This document shows positions 1-8,230 of a stretch of DNA of 64,000 bases, piece after piece. The position numbers were made by a program, and so were the translations under genes. Every line of letters begins with the position of its first letter. Position 1 is the stretch's first letter. The stretch is from an uncultured Muribaculaceae bacterium (GTDB lineage: Bacteria; Bacteroidota; Bacteroidia; Bacteroidales; Muribaculaceae): contig CAJTMY010000002.1 in NCBI GenBank assembly GCA_910577355.1, positions 1 to 64,000 of the forward strand, given 5' to 3'. The notes beneath the pieces were generated by a model. The model saw only the letters and a list, made by a program, of their open reading frames with translations, ran no database searches and was not told the DNA's origin.

Positions 1-9
1 GAGAATATA

Positions 10-543
10 TTATTCCATACACGATGTTTTGCACTTCGATTTGGAATCTTCACAGCGGGTGAGGGTTAGGAAGCGGTAGGCGATGCCGGTGCGGGGATCG
101 GTCTCGGCGGGCGATTCGTCGGTTCGGCGCCATTCCGGCCCGATTGCGGGAAAGTGTGTGTCGGCCTCGGTCTCGGCGTCCACCTCGGTGAGGTAGATGC
201 GTGAGGCCGCAGGCAACGCCTCGGCATATATGCTTGCGCCGCCTATGATGAAGGCCTCGTCGGCGCCGGCGACGAGTGCCATAGCTTCGTCAAGCGATGC
301 GGCAACCTCGATGTCGGGGGCGGCGTAGACAGGATTGCGGGTGATGACTATGTTGCGGCGACCGGGGAGGGCGCCTTTGGGCAGCGACTCGAAGGTGCGA
401 CGCCCCATGATTATAGGATGCCCCATGGTGAGCTGCTTGAAGCGGCGCAGGTCGGCCGAAATGTGGTAGAGCAGGTCGCCGTCGCGGCCTATGCCTCCGC
501 CGCGGTCTACGGCTACTATTATGGAAAGATTGTCGTGTATCAT
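10..543 (-). CDS. folA: Dihydrofolate reductase
   Basis: Reduces dihydrofolate to tetrahydrofolate with NADPH in the cytoplasm, regenerating the folate oxidised by the thymidylate synthase encoded just upstream. The 177-residue product has the usual DHFR length. It shows the N-terminal strand SIIVAVDRGGGIG, the DLRRFKQLTMGHPIIMGRRTFES segment (substrate loop and NADPH-binding region) and the IIGGASIYAEAL glycine motif. The start is the ATG that overlaps the thyA stop as ATGA, giving the start MIHDNLS; a longer open frame upstream is only read-through over thyA. It is the last gene of the minus-strand operon DUF3256-xseA-xseB-thyA-folA. The C-terminus is a Lys/Cys-rich tail of about 15 residues. 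Confidence 0.96.
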   Translation of the reverse strand: MIHDNLSIIVAVDRGGGIGRDGDLLYHISADLRRFKQLTMGHPIIMGRRTFESLPKGALPGRRNIVITRNPVYAAPDIEVAASLDEAMALVAGADEAFIIGGASIYAEALPAASRIYLTEVDAETEADTHFPAIGPEWRRTDESPAETDPRTGIAYRFLTLTRCEDSKSKCKTSCME

Positions 544-1334
544 ACGCTTACGGTGGCTTTGATGTGCGGATGCGGGTCGTAGCCCTCGAGTGTGAAATCC
601 TCGTACCTGAAATCGAGAATGTCCTTGACATCGGGGTTGATTACCATGCGCGGCAGCGGCCGGGGCGCGCGGGTGAGCTGCAGGCGTGCCTGGTCGAGGT
701 GGTTGAGGTAGAGATGGGCGTCGCCGAGGGTGTGCACGAAGTCGCCGGGACGCAGGCCGCACACCTGCGCCATCATCATGGTGAGCAGGGCGTAGGAGGC
801 GATGTTGAACGGTACGCCGAGAAACGAGTCGGCGCTGCGCTGGTATAGTTGCAGGCTCAGCCGCCCGTCGGCCACATAGAACTGGAAGAAGGCATGGCAG
901 GGAGCCAGAGCCATGTCGGGCAGCTGTGCCACATTCCATGCGTTCACTATTATGCGTCGCGAGTCGGGGTTGTTCTTTATGTCATCGACGGCCTGCCGTA
1001 TCTGGTCGATGTGGCCGCCGTTGTAGTCGGGCCACGAGCGCCATTGGTATCCGTATATGGGGCCGAGGCTGCCGTCGGGGCGCGCCCATTCGTTCCATAT
1101 GCGCACACCGTTGTCCTGCAGGTATTTCACATTGGTGTCGCCGTTGAGAAACCACAACAGCTCGTGTATTATCGACTTGAGGTGGAGCTTCTTGGTGGTG
1201 ACGAGCGGAAAGCCTTCCTCGAGATTGAACCGCATCTGATAGCCGAAAGTCGACATCGTGCCTGTGCCTGTGCGGTCGCCTTTCACCACGCCGTTGTCGA
1301 GGATATGGCGCAGCAGGTCGAGATATTGTTTCAT
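540..1334 (-). CDS. thyA: Thymidylate synthase
   Basis: Methylates dUMP to dTMP using methylenetetrahydrofolate and produces the dihydrofolate consumed by folA, whose start overlaps this stop codon by 4 bp. The 264-residue protein matches the classical ThyA length. The catalytic cysteine lies in ALAPCHAFFQFYV (C146), the dUMP-binding stretch QLYQRSADSFLGVPFNIASY is intact, and the N-terminal RTGTGT loop is present. The start ATG overlaps the xseB stop as ATGA, indicating translational coupling along the operon. No odd residues were noticed. Confidence 0.97.
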   Translation of the reverse strand: MKQYLDLLRHILDNGVVKGDRTGTGTMSTFGYQMRFNLEEGFPLVTTKKLHLKSIIHELLWFLNGDTNVKYLQDNGVRIWNEWARPDGSLGPIYGYQWRSWPDYNGGHIDQIRQAVDDIKNNPDSRRIIVNAWNVAQLPDMALAPCHAFFQFYVADGRLSLQLYQRSADSFLGVPFNIASYALLTMMMAQVCGLRPGDFVHTLGDAHLYLNHLDQARLQLTRAPRPLPRMVINPDVKDILDFRYEDFTLEGYDPHPHIKATVSV

Positions 1335-1537
1335 GATCGGTCGGATTGAAGGGTGTCGAGGATGGCGCGCAGCTCCTCCTCGGTGGCGGTGAGGCGCGAG
1401 CGGCATATTGTGAGGAGCTCTACGGCTCGGCGTGTGCGCTGCGCGAGAGTGTCGACGTCGCACGAGTCGGCGCGCAGCTCGACGAGGATCTTCTCGAGCT
1501 CGGCCAATGATTGATTGAATGACGGTTTCTGTTCCAT
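1331..1537 (-). CDS. xseB: Exodeoxyribonuclease VII small subunit
   Basis: Small helical subunit of exonuclease VII, which degrades single-stranded DNA in both directions and acts in mismatch and damage repair. The 68-residue product has the family signature near the N-terminus (SFNQSLAELEKILVEL) and a second helix ending in EEELRAILDTL, consistent with the coiled-coil XseB fold. It lies 3 bp after xseA, which encodes the catalytic subunit, and overlaps thyA by 4 bp. Confidence 0.93.
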   Translation of the reverse strand: MEQKPSFNQSLAELEKILVELRADSCDVDTLAQRTRRAVELLTICRSRLTATEEELRAILDTLQSDRS

Positions 1538-1540
1538 GTA

Positions 1541-2779
1541 TTATCTGACGGTTGATGTAATGGTGCCCGACGCAAGGGTGGTGGTGACGGTGGCACCCGG
1601 TGTGGCCTGTGCGGCATCTGTGATGGCACGGCCGTCGAGGCGTGTGATGGAAAAGCCGCGCCTCAGGGTGGCTTCGGGCGACAGGGTGTCGAGGATTGCC
1701 GCGAGGGCTTCGAGGCGGTCGGCGCGGCGGCGCAGCAGGTTGTCGACGCTCTGCCGTATGGCTGTGTCGACCGTCGGGCCGACGCGCATGGCGGCGCGCC
1801 CCGTCACAGCCTGCGCCAATGCGGGCAGCTGGCCGGCTATGTATTCGAGGCGACGGTGTGCGGCATTTATGTGCGAGGCTGCTGCATCGAGTATGCCGGT
1901 GCCGATGTCGCGCAGGCGGTCGAGCATCGCAGTGCCGCGTCCTATGAGCCACTCGGCTGCGGCGGTCGGCGTTTTCACGCGCATGTTGGCCACATAGTCG
2001 AGCAGGGTTACGTCGCGTTCGTGGCCGATGCCCACCATTACCGGCAGCGGAAACAGGGCGATGTTGGCGGCGAGCGTGTAGTTGTCGAACGCCGCGAGGT
2101 CGCCCGTCGCGCCGCCGCCGCGGATTATCACCACGCAGTCGTACTCCTCGTCATCGGCGGCGATGCGTTCGAGTGCCGCGATGATGCTCGGCGCCGTGTC
2201 GTCGCCTTGCATGCGGGCCTCGAACAGCCGCGTGCGGAACCTCAGGCGGCGCGTATTGCTGTAAAGCTGGTTGATGAAGTCGCCGTATCCGGCGGCTCCT
2301 GCGGCTGATATTACGGCGATTCGCCATGGCACGGCCGGCCATTCGAGCCGGCGGTTGCATTCGAGTATGCCTTCGGCCTGCAGGCGCGCTATCATCTCGC
2401 GGCGCCGGCGCAGCAGGTCGCCGAGGGTGTATTCGGGATTCACGTCGGTGATGTTGAGCGACAGGCCGTACACCGGGTGATATGTCACAGATGCCCGTAC
2501 CATCACTTTGATGTCGGATGCGAGGGGCGATCCGGTGGCGGCGCGGAATTCAGCATTGAGCCTCGCGAAGCGCGACGCCCATATAGTAGCCCGCGCCCGT
2601 GCCCGTGGTGTGCCTGTTGCCGGATCCTTGTCGATCAGCTCCATGTAGCAGTGGCCGCCTGTGGAACGCAGATCGGAGGTCTCCGCCACGATCCATATGT
2701 CGTTCAGACCGGGTGCGGCACACAAGGCGCCGGCGATGCGGCGGTTGAGATCGAGCAGGGTGAGCGGCGCTATATTCAT
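1541..2779 (-). CDS. xseA: Exodeoxyribonuclease VII large subunit
   Basis: Catalytic subunit of exonuclease VII. The 412-residue protein begins with an OB-fold DNA-binding domain (about residues 5-110, TLLDLNRRIAGAL to VTYHPVYGLSLNI) followed by the nuclease domain. Visible there are the WPAVPWRIAVISAAGAAGYGD stretch, the segment CVVIIRGGGATGDLAAFDN and the region MVGIGHERDVTLLDYVA, all characteristic of the family. The C-terminal LRRGFSITRLDGR strand is also typical. Its start overlaps the upstream DUF3256 stop as ATGA, so it is translationally coupled to that gene. Confidence 0.95.
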   Translation of the reverse strand: MNIAPLTLLDLNRRIAGALCAAPGLNDIWIVAETSDLRSTGGHCYMELIDKDPATGTPRARARATIWASRFARLNAEFRAATGSPLASDIKVMVRASVTYHPVYGLSLNITDVNPEYTLGDLLRRRREMIARLQAEGILECNRRLEWPAVPWRIAVISAAGAAGYGDFINQLYSNTRRLRFRTRLFEARMQGDDTAPSIIAALERIAADDEEYDCVVIIRGGGATGDLAAFDNYTLAANIALFPLPVMVGIGHERDVTLLDYVANMRVKTPTAAAEWLIGRGTAMLDRLRDIGTGILDAAASHINAAHRRLEYIAGQLPALAQAVTGRAAMRVGPTVDTAIRQSVDNLLRRRADRLEALAAILDTLSPEATLRRGFSITRLDGRAITDAAQATPGATVTTTLASGTITSTVR

Positions 2780-3408
2780 TGCCGTGGCAGGAATTTGCCG
2801 TCTTTTATATCATAGACTTTCGACGGTATGATTTTGGCGGCGATGGAGTCGGTGCGGCTTTTATCGAGATATGCCGGAGCTTCGTTGGTGAGCATGAGCA
2901 CAAGCCCTTCGGCATCGAATGCGGCGCTTACGGGCATGAACGGCAGCTCGGTGAGCACATCGTCGCGACCGGTCAGACCTTCGGGCGACAGCCATTCGTC
3001 ATAACCGGGCATTGCGAACGGAGCTTTTGCCACAGGGCGCCATGCCGTATCGAAAAAGCTGATATGGCTGTCGGCCGCCGGCATGTGCAGGGTGGTGACA
3101 AGAGCCAGCAGGGTGTCGTTCTTTGCGGTAGGTACAATGGCGAGCTGCATATGCACGTCCTTGTCGGTGTCAAAGGCGACTGTTGCATCCGACAGGGCTG
3201 TCATGTGTGCCTCGCCGCCGAATGCGTTGATCGACGGGTGTGTGCTGCCAAACTCAAAGTAGTCGAGCATGTCGAGCCGCGTGGCCTGTGGCAGCAGCCG
3301 CAGCACGTCGTCGGGCGCCGATACGAAGAAGTCGCGGGCCGTGCGCGCCGCCACGCCTATGCCGGCAAGCATCGCTGCAAACAATATAACGAGGGCTTTT
3401 TTCATCAT
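2776..3408 (-). CDS. DUF3256 family secreted protein
   Basis: Function unknown. The 210-residue product starts MMKKALVILFAAMLAG, a cleavable signal peptide, so it is probably periplasmic. The mature part (DFFVSAPDDVLRLLPQATR, then LDMLDYFEFG) matches my memory of DUF3256, a small Bacteroidetes family. A longer frame starting at 3459 is less likely because the MMKK start gives a clean signal peptide and lies just downstream of a promoter -7 box (TATCTTTG, minus strand, 3425-3432). It heads the xseA-xseB-thyA-folA operon with a 4-bp overlap. The link between an exported protein and nucleotide metabolism is not obvious. Confidence 0.8.
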   Translation of the reverse strand: MMKKALVILFAAMLAGIGVAARTARDFFVSAPDDVLRLLPQATRLDMLDYFEFGSTHPSINAFGGEAHMTALSDATVAFDTDKDVHMQLAIVPTAKNDTLLALVTTLHMPAADSHISFFDTAWRPVAKAPFAMPGYDEWLSPEGLTGRDDVLTELPFMPVSAAFDAEGLVLMLTNEAPAYLDKSRTDSIAAKIIPSKVYDIKDGKFLPRQ

Positions 3409-3424
3409 TTGTGGTTTAATTATG

Positions 3425-3432
3425 CAAAGATA
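3425..3432 (-). promoter_or_regulatory. Bacteroidetes -7 box of the DUF3256-xseA-xseB-thyA-folA operon
   Basis: TATCTTTG on the minus strand ends 16 nt before the first gene's ATG. No well-spaced -33 TTTG was found, so only the -7 half is supported. Confidence 0.55.
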
Positions 3433-3498
3433 CTCAAAAGCTGTCAATAAATACGACAACCGACATGTAGTTTTGGTTTATAAAATATAAGTCGCGAT

Positions 3499-3529
3499 TT
3501 TGTCATAAGATAATTAAGTTGTAAATTTG
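3499..3529 (+). promoter_or_regulatory. Promoter of the AbiE-like pair, nearly leaderless
   Basis: TTTG (3499-3502), a 19-bp spacer and TAAATTTG (3522-3529) match the Bacteroidetes housekeeping promoter. Only 4 nt separate the -7 box from the ATG at 3534, so transcription should start at or very near the start codon. Confidence 0.7.
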
Positions 3530-3533
3530 CGAT

Positions 3534-3890
3534 ATGGTAATCAGAGATCGACAACAGGTGGCCGGTATCAGGCAATATCTCCTCGACAGGCTCAAGGAGG
3601 AGCATGCGTTTTGGTCTTATGCCCAGGAGTCGGTATCACTGAAAGCGATTGACGACGAGAGTTTGATAGCTTTTACCATGCGTCATCTTGATATTGATGA
3701 TATAAAGTTGCTGTTCAGGATATTTGCGGTGCGAAAAATCAAGCTGGCATGGCAACGGCTGCTTGTCCCCGAGGGTGAATATCTGTATACGCTCAATCGC
3801 TTCTTTGCCTGGTATTATTTCAGGACGAAGCGCCCCGACGCCTATTTGAAATCGCTCATAACACGACATTTCAACAGTGTTGTGTACTAG
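3534..3890 (+). CDS. AbiE-associated hypothetical protein (putative antitoxin partner)
   Basis: A 118-residue cytoplasmic protein with no signal peptide and an even mix of charged and hydrophobic residues. It contains FWSYAQESV, HLDIDDIKLLF and the aromatic segment YTLNRFFAWYYF. I recall proteins of this kind directly upstream of AbiEii-like nucleotidyltransferases in Bacteroidales, but know no domain name for it. Its position before the toxin-like gene suggests an antitoxin or regulatory role; this is inference. It is 13 nt ahead of the next gene's preferred start. The pair is clearly richer in A+T than flanking genes, which hints at horizontal acquisition. Confidence 0.6.
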   Translation: MVIRDRQQVAGIRQYLLDRLKEEHAFWSYAQESVSLKAIDDESLIAFTMRHLDIDDIKLLFRIFAVRKIKLAWQRLLVPEGEYLYTLNRFFAWYYFRTKRPDAYLKSLITRHFNSVVY

Positions 3891-3903
3891 CTATTATGTA
3901 GCA

Positions 3904-4548
3904 ATGCAAGGATTGGCACGACACACTTCTTTGATTTTTGAGGCAATATCAAGGCTCGACTGTATAAGGCCATACGTGCTTGCGGGTGGCACCGCCCTGT
4001 CTTTGCAATTAGGCACGCGCCTTAGTGAGGTTCTTGACTTTATGAACTGGCGCAAATCCAAAAATGATAAAAGAGAAGTGGATTGGCCGGCCATAAAGAA
4101 GGAGTTGGAGACAATAGGGACAGTTGAGAGGGTCGAAATCATCGACATCGACCATGTGGAATTTATTGTTGATGGCGTAAAAGTGTCATTTTATGCAAAT
4201 CCGAACCGATCGCCTCTTAAGGAGGAGATTCCATGTCTTAACAATATCCGATTGGCAGACAGGACATCGATCGGGGCAATGAAAATGGAGGTGATGCTAC
4301 GCCGCAGTAAGTTCAGAGACTATTACGATATATATTCTTTGCTTGAAGCCGGCGAAAATTTCTTCGAGATGATGGAAATTGCTTTGAGATACTCAGATCA
4401 TAAGTTGAAATCCAAAAATCTCATGTCACTGTTGACACGTTCCGATCGGTTTGTGAAGGATGCCGGTTTTTCAGTCCTTGAGCCGTTATATGATGTCGGG
4501 CCGGAAGATATCGAGCAAAGAATTAAGACAGCCATATTGGAACGTTAA
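3904..4548 (+). CDS. AbiEii-like nucleotidyltransferase with an altered DxD motif
   Basis: Resembles the nucleotidyltransferase toxin of AbiE-type toxin-antitoxin and abortive-infection systems (AbiEii/PF08843 superfamily). The 214-residue protein starts MQGLARHTSLIFEAISRLD, followed by LAGGTALSLQLGTR and then SEVLDFMNW. In the family as I remember it the last motif reads SEDLDFM, an Asp-x-Asp metal-binding pair; here the first Asp is Val43 (codon GTT at 4030-4032). The C-terminal part, with GAMKMEVMLRRSKFRDYYDIYSLL, is intact. A GTG at 3877 would add 9 residues but overlap the upstream gene; the ATG at 3904 fits the family start. It may be a catalytically weakened toxin. Confidence 0.75.
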   Translation: MQGLARHTSLIFEAISRLDCIRPYVLAGGTALSLQLGTRLSEVLDFMNWRKSKNDKREVDWPAIKKELETIGTVERVEIIDIDHVEFIVDGVKVSFYANPNRSPLKEEIPCLNNIRLADRTSIGAMKMEVMLRRSKFRDYYDIYSLLEAGENFFEMMEIALRYSDHKLKSKNLMSLLTRSDRFVKDAGFSVLEPLYDVGPEDIEQRIKTAILER

Positions 4549-4580
4549 AAACCGTATGTTTTATAACATAGACCGGGCGC

Positions 4581-4611
4581 TTTGAAATAAGGCGGGTTAT
4601 GGTTAAATTTG
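4581..4611 (+). promoter_or_regulatory. Promoter of the ior operon
   Basis: TTTG (4581-4584), a 19-bp spacer and TAAATTTG (4604-4611) precede iorA with a leader of about 35-40 nt. The leader contains a tandem CTAACCTG repeat just before the start codon. Confidence 0.75.
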
Positions 4612-4651
4612 CAAGCGGCTATTATTTGCCGTCTAACCTGCCTAACCTGTC

Positions 4652-6274
4652 ATGAAAACTAAGAAACTACTGCTTGGCGACGAGGCTTTTGCCTTGGGAG
4701 CCATCGACGCGGGGCTTTCGGGTGCATATGCTTATCCCGGTACGCCCTCTACCGAAATTCTCGAGTATGTGCAGTCCAACCCGACAGCACGCGAACGCAA
4801 GATACACTCACATTGGTCAAGTAACGAAAAGACAGCCATGGAGGAAGCGCTCGGAATGTCGTACTGCGGCAAGCGCGCCATCGTATCGATGAAACATGTG
4901 GGTCTTAATGTTGCCGCCGATCCGTTTGTGAACTCGGCCATGACCGGCGCCAACGGAGGTCTTATCGTGGTGGCCGCCGACGACCCCTCGATGCATTCGT
5001 CGCAGAATGAGCAGGACTCGCGTTTCTATGCCAGATTTGCCCTTATTCCTACGCTTGAGCCGAGCGATCAGCAGGAGGCGTACGACATGGCCCGTTACGG
5101 ATTCGAACTGTCGGAAAGCATGAAGATACCGGTGCTGCTGCGCCTTGTCACCCGCCTGTCGCATTCGCGTGCAGTGGTGGAGACAGCCGGCGAGGCTATG
5201 GCCGAGAATGAAAAGTCGTATCCGGCCAATCACCGCCAGTGGGTGCTCATGCCGGGCAACTCGCGCGTGCGTTACCGTCAACTGCTTGCCGACCGCGACA
5301 ATATGGAGGCGCTCGCCGAGGCATCGCCGTTCAACCGTCTTGTCTCCGGCACCGACCGCCGTCTGGGCATAATAGCGTCGGGTATCGGATACAACTATGT
5401 GCAGGAAGCTTTCGGCGGCAAGTGCCCGCTGCCTCTGCTCAAGATCTCACAGTACCCCGTGCCCCGCAAGCTTGTCGCCGAACTTGCCGGCATGTGCGAC
5501 GCCATACTCGTGGCCGAGGAAGGACAGCCCGTGATAGAAGATTCTCTGCGCGGCCTGCTCGACTGCGGCCCGAAGATATACGGAAAACGTGACCGTGTGA
5601 TTCCCACCGACGGCGAGCTCACGCCCGACTCAGTGGCTGCCGCCGTGGCCACCCTGCTGCCCGACTATGCGGGTCTGCGGCCGGTGGAGGGTCCCCGTGC
5701 CGCCAATGTCACATCGCGTCCTCCGGCTCTTTGCCAGGGCTGCGGCCACCGCGACGTGTATGCCGCACTCAACGCCGCTCTCGAAGGCTTCGAGTCGCCC
5801 AAGGTATTCGGCGATATCGGCTGCTATACACTCGGCTTTCTCTCGCCTTTCAACGCCATCGATACATGCGTCGACATGGGCGCGTCGATAACCATGGCCA
5901 AGGGTGCCGCCGATGCCGGCCAGCATCCTGCTGTGGCAATCATAGGCGACTCCACATTCACCCATTCGGGCATGACCGGTCTGCTCGACGCCGTAAACGA
6001 GAACTCGCCCGTAACGGTGATAATATCCGACAACCTCACTACCGGCATGACCGGCGGCCAGGACTCGCAGGGCACCGGCAAACTCGAGGAGATATGCCTC
6101 GGGCTCGGCGTCGACCCCGGGCATCTGCACACCATCGACTCCCTGCCCAAGAAGTTCGAGGACATGAAGGCGCTGTTTACCGCCGAGATGTCATACAACG
6201 GCCTGTCGGTAATAATCGCACGCCGCGAATGCATACAGACGGCGCGCCGCCATGCAAAAGCCAAAACCAAATAA
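4652..6274 (+). CDS. iorA: Indolepyruvate ferredoxin oxidoreductase, alpha subunit
   Basis: Thiamine-pyrophosphate enzyme subunit that oxidatively decarboxylates aryl pyruvates (from Trp, Phe, Tyr) to aryl-acetyl-CoA with ferredoxin as electron acceptor. The 540 residues begin with the pyrimidine-binding domain (GAYAYPGTPSTEILEYVQ, SSNEKTAMEEALG). Near residue 355 comes PPALCQGCGHRDVY, and the TPP motif GDSTFTHSGMTGLLDAVNEN lies further on. The protein ends soon after RRECIQTARRH, so the C-terminal two-[4Fe-4S] ferredoxin domain of archaeal IorA is missing; I see no CxxCxxC cluster. First gene of an operon with iorB, an aminotransferase and a CoA transferase. Confidence 0.93.
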   Translation: MKTKKLLLGDEAFALGAIDAGLSGAYAYPGTPSTEILEYVQSNPTARERKIHSHWSSNEKTAMEEALGMSYCGKRAIVSMKHVGLNVAADPFVNSAMTGANGGLIVVAADDPSMHSSQNEQDSRFYARFALIPTLEPSDQQEAYDMARYGFELSESMKIPVLLRLVTRLSHSRAVVETAGEAMAENEKSYPANHRQWVLMPGNSRVRYRQLLADRDNMEALAEASPFNRLVSGTDRRLGIIASGIGYNYVQEAFGGKCPLPLLKISQYPVPRKLVAELAGMCDAILVAEEGQPVIEDSLRGLLDCGPKIYGKRDRVIPTDGELTPDSVAAAVATLLPDYAGLRPVEGPRAANVTSRPPALCQGCGHRDVYAALNAALEGFESPKVFGDIGCYTLGFLSPFNAIDTCVDMGASITMAKGAADAGQHPAVAIIGDSTFTHSGMTGLLDAVNENSPVTVIISDNLTTGMTGGQDSQGTGKLEEICLGLGVDPGHLHTIDSLPKKFEDMKALFTAEMSYNGLSVIIARRECIQTARRHAKAKTK

Positions 6275-6302
6275 AACACAACACATCACGAAGTATAAAG
6301 AC

Positions 6303-6884
6303 ATGAAAACCGATATAATACTGGCCGGCGTAGGAGGACAAGGCATCCTCTCCATCGCTACCATTCTCGGCGAGGCAGCCCTGCGCCGCAACCTTTATCT
6401 GAAGCAGGCCGAAGTGCATGGCATGAGCCAGCGCGGCGGCGACGTGATGTCGTGTCTGCGTCTCAGTTCCGATCCCATAGCGTCCGACCTTATTCCCTCG
6501 GGAAAGGTCGACCTCATAATATCGCTCGAACCGATGGAGGCCTTGCGGTATGTACATCTGCTCGCTCCCGAGGGTCGCGTGATCACATCCACCGAGCCGT
6601 TTGTCAATATTCCCGATTACCCCGAGATTGAGGCTGTGATGGCCGAGCTGGCGGCACTGCCACGCGTGGTGACTCTCCCCGCCGAGGCCATAGCCCGCGA
6701 AGTGGCATCGCCGCGTTCGTCCAACATGGCGCTGCTCGGTGCCGCCGCACCATATGTAGGGTTGCCGGTCGATGTGCTCGAGCAGAGCATCGCCACGATA
6801 TTCGCCTCCAAGGGCGAGAAGATCGTAAGCGACAATCTGGCCGCATTTCATGCCGGTCTCGAATATTCCAAAAGTCAGTCATAA
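6303..6884 (+). CDS. iorB: Indolepyruvate ferredoxin oxidoreductase, beta subunit
   Basis: Gamma-domain subunit of the 2-oxoacid oxidoreductase, partner of iorA 28 bp upstream. The 193-residue product shows DIILAGVGGQGILSIATILGEAA at the start and QAEVHGMSQRGGDVMSCLRL, both signatures of the CoA-binding gamma domain. The start at 6303 (MKTDIILAG) is preferred over an in-frame ATG at 6252 that would overlap iorA and add an unconserved Lys-rich stretch. Seventeen bases separate it from the aminotransferase gene. Confidence 0.93.
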   Translation: MKTDIILAGVGGQGILSIATILGEAALRRNLYLKQAEVHGMSQRGGDVMSCLRLSSDPIASDLIPSGKVDLIISLEPMEALRYVHLLAPEGRVITSTEPFVNIPDYPEIEAVMAELAALPRVVTLPAEAIAREVASPRSSNMALLGAAAPYVGLPVDVLEQSIATIFASKGEKIVSDNLAAFHAGLEYSKSQS

Positions 6885-6901
6885 ACCATCGTCACGTCAT
6901 C

Positions 6902-8218
6902 ATGCAACCCGTATCGGCAGAATTTCTTAAAAAAGAGATGTCGGCGATGAATATCGATGATATCTCGTCGGCCACCATACGCCAGATTCTGGCCTTGGCC
7001 AATCGTCTTGAGGCTCATCTCGGCGACTCGTTCGTGCATCTCGAGATGGGCAATCCCGGTCTCCCCGCCTCGCAGATAGGCATAGAGGCCGAGCGCGCCG
7101 CCCTGTTGCAGGGCATCGCCAACCAATATCCAAACATAGCCGGCGTAAAGCCGCTCAAAGATAATGCCTCGGCATTCCTCAAGGCATTCCTTGACATTGA
7201 CATTCCGCCACGTTGCATCGTGCCTACCGTAGGCTCGATGCAGGCCACCTTCACGCTGTTCCTGCTGTTGGCCCAGCGCCTGCCGGGTCGCGACACTCTG
7301 CTGTTCCTCGACCCCGGTTTCCCGGCACAGCATCATCAGGCCAAACTCCTCGGTGTGAAGCAGCAGTCGCTCGACATATACGACTGCCGCGGCGAAGCTC
7401 TCGAAGCACGCCTCGACGAAGTGCTCTCCAAGGGCAATATCACGGCCATGGTATACAGCAATCCGAACAATCCGGCATGGTTCAACCTCACCGACACCGA
7501 GTACCGCATACTTGCCCGCATGGCCGACAAGCATGATGTTGTGATAGTAGAGGATCACGCATATATGGGCATGGACTTCCGCGTACGCTACGGCGTACCA
7601 TACTGTGCGCCGTTCGTGCCTACTGTAGCCCGATATACATCCAACTGTCTGCTGCTTGTATCGGCTTCGAAGATATTCAGCTATGCCGGACAGCGCATAG
7701 CGGTAGTGTGCATGACTCCCGGCCTGTACGACCGCCAATACGACTATCTGCGCAGTTTCTATGACATGCCCGCATTTGGCGACGCATACACCTTCGGCGT
7801 GCTTTACTGCGCGTCGTCGGGTGTGGCCCATTCGGTGCAGTACGGCCTTGCCGAGATGTTCAAGGCTGCTGTCGACGGCCGGCTCGACTTTGTCGACGAG
7901 GCCCGCGAGTACGGACGACGTGCCGGTTTGGCTAAGAAGGCTTTCACCGACAACGGTTTCCATATCGTCTACGACCGCGACGGCGACCGTCCCATTTCCG
8001 ACGGATTTTTCTTCACCGTGGGTTACCCGGGCATAAAGGGTACCGACCTGCAGAAAGATCTTCTGCGCTACGGTGTGTCGACCATATCGCTCCCCTCTAC
8101 AGGCAGTCGCCAGGAAGGTCTGCGTGTATGTGTATCGATGCTCAACGACCCCGCTACTTTCGAGCGCCTGCGTTCGCGTCTCGAGTCATTCCACCGCGAT
8201 CATCCCGTAACCACCTGA
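6902..8218 (+). CDS. PLP-dependent aminotransferase, class I/II
   Basis: Fold-type I aminotransferase of 438 residues. The PLP-binding lysine is K257 in LLVSASKIFSYAGQR, the substrate/PLP region YSNPNNPAWF is at about 185, and VEDHAY at about 216 carries the conserved Asp. It sits between iorB and a CoA transferase with short gaps (17 and 12 bp). The most economical idea is that it supplies aryl pyruvates from aromatic amino acids to IorAB. Substrate specificity cannot be read from the sequence, so the aromatic assignment rests on context. Confidence 0.88.
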   Translation: MQPVSAEFLKKEMSAMNIDDISSATIRQILALANRLEAHLGDSFVHLEMGNPGLPASQIGIEAERAALLQGIANQYPNIAGVKPLKDNASAFLKAFLDIDIPPRCIVPTVGSMQATFTLFLLLAQRLPGRDTLLFLDPGFPAQHHQAKLLGVKQQSLDIYDCRGEALEARLDEVLSKGNITAMVYSNPNNPAWFNLTDTEYRILARMADKHDVVIVEDHAYMGMDFRVRYGVPYCAPFVPTVARYTSNCLLLVSASKIFSYAGQRIAVVCMTPGLYDRQYDYLRSFYDMPAFGDAYTFGVLYCASSGVAHSVQYGLAEMFKAAVDGRLDFVDEAREYGRRAGLAKKAFTDNGFHIVYDRDGDRPISDGFFFTVGYPGIKGTDLQKDLLRYGVSTISLPSTGSRQEGLRVCVSMLNDPATFERLRSRLESFHRDHPVTT

Positions 8219-8230
8219 AAAGCTTAAGTC

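Noticed and set aside
540..1952. 470-residue frame including thyA
   Set aside because: The upstream part is low-complexity Arg/His-rich antisense of xseA and xseB; ThyA starts at 1334.
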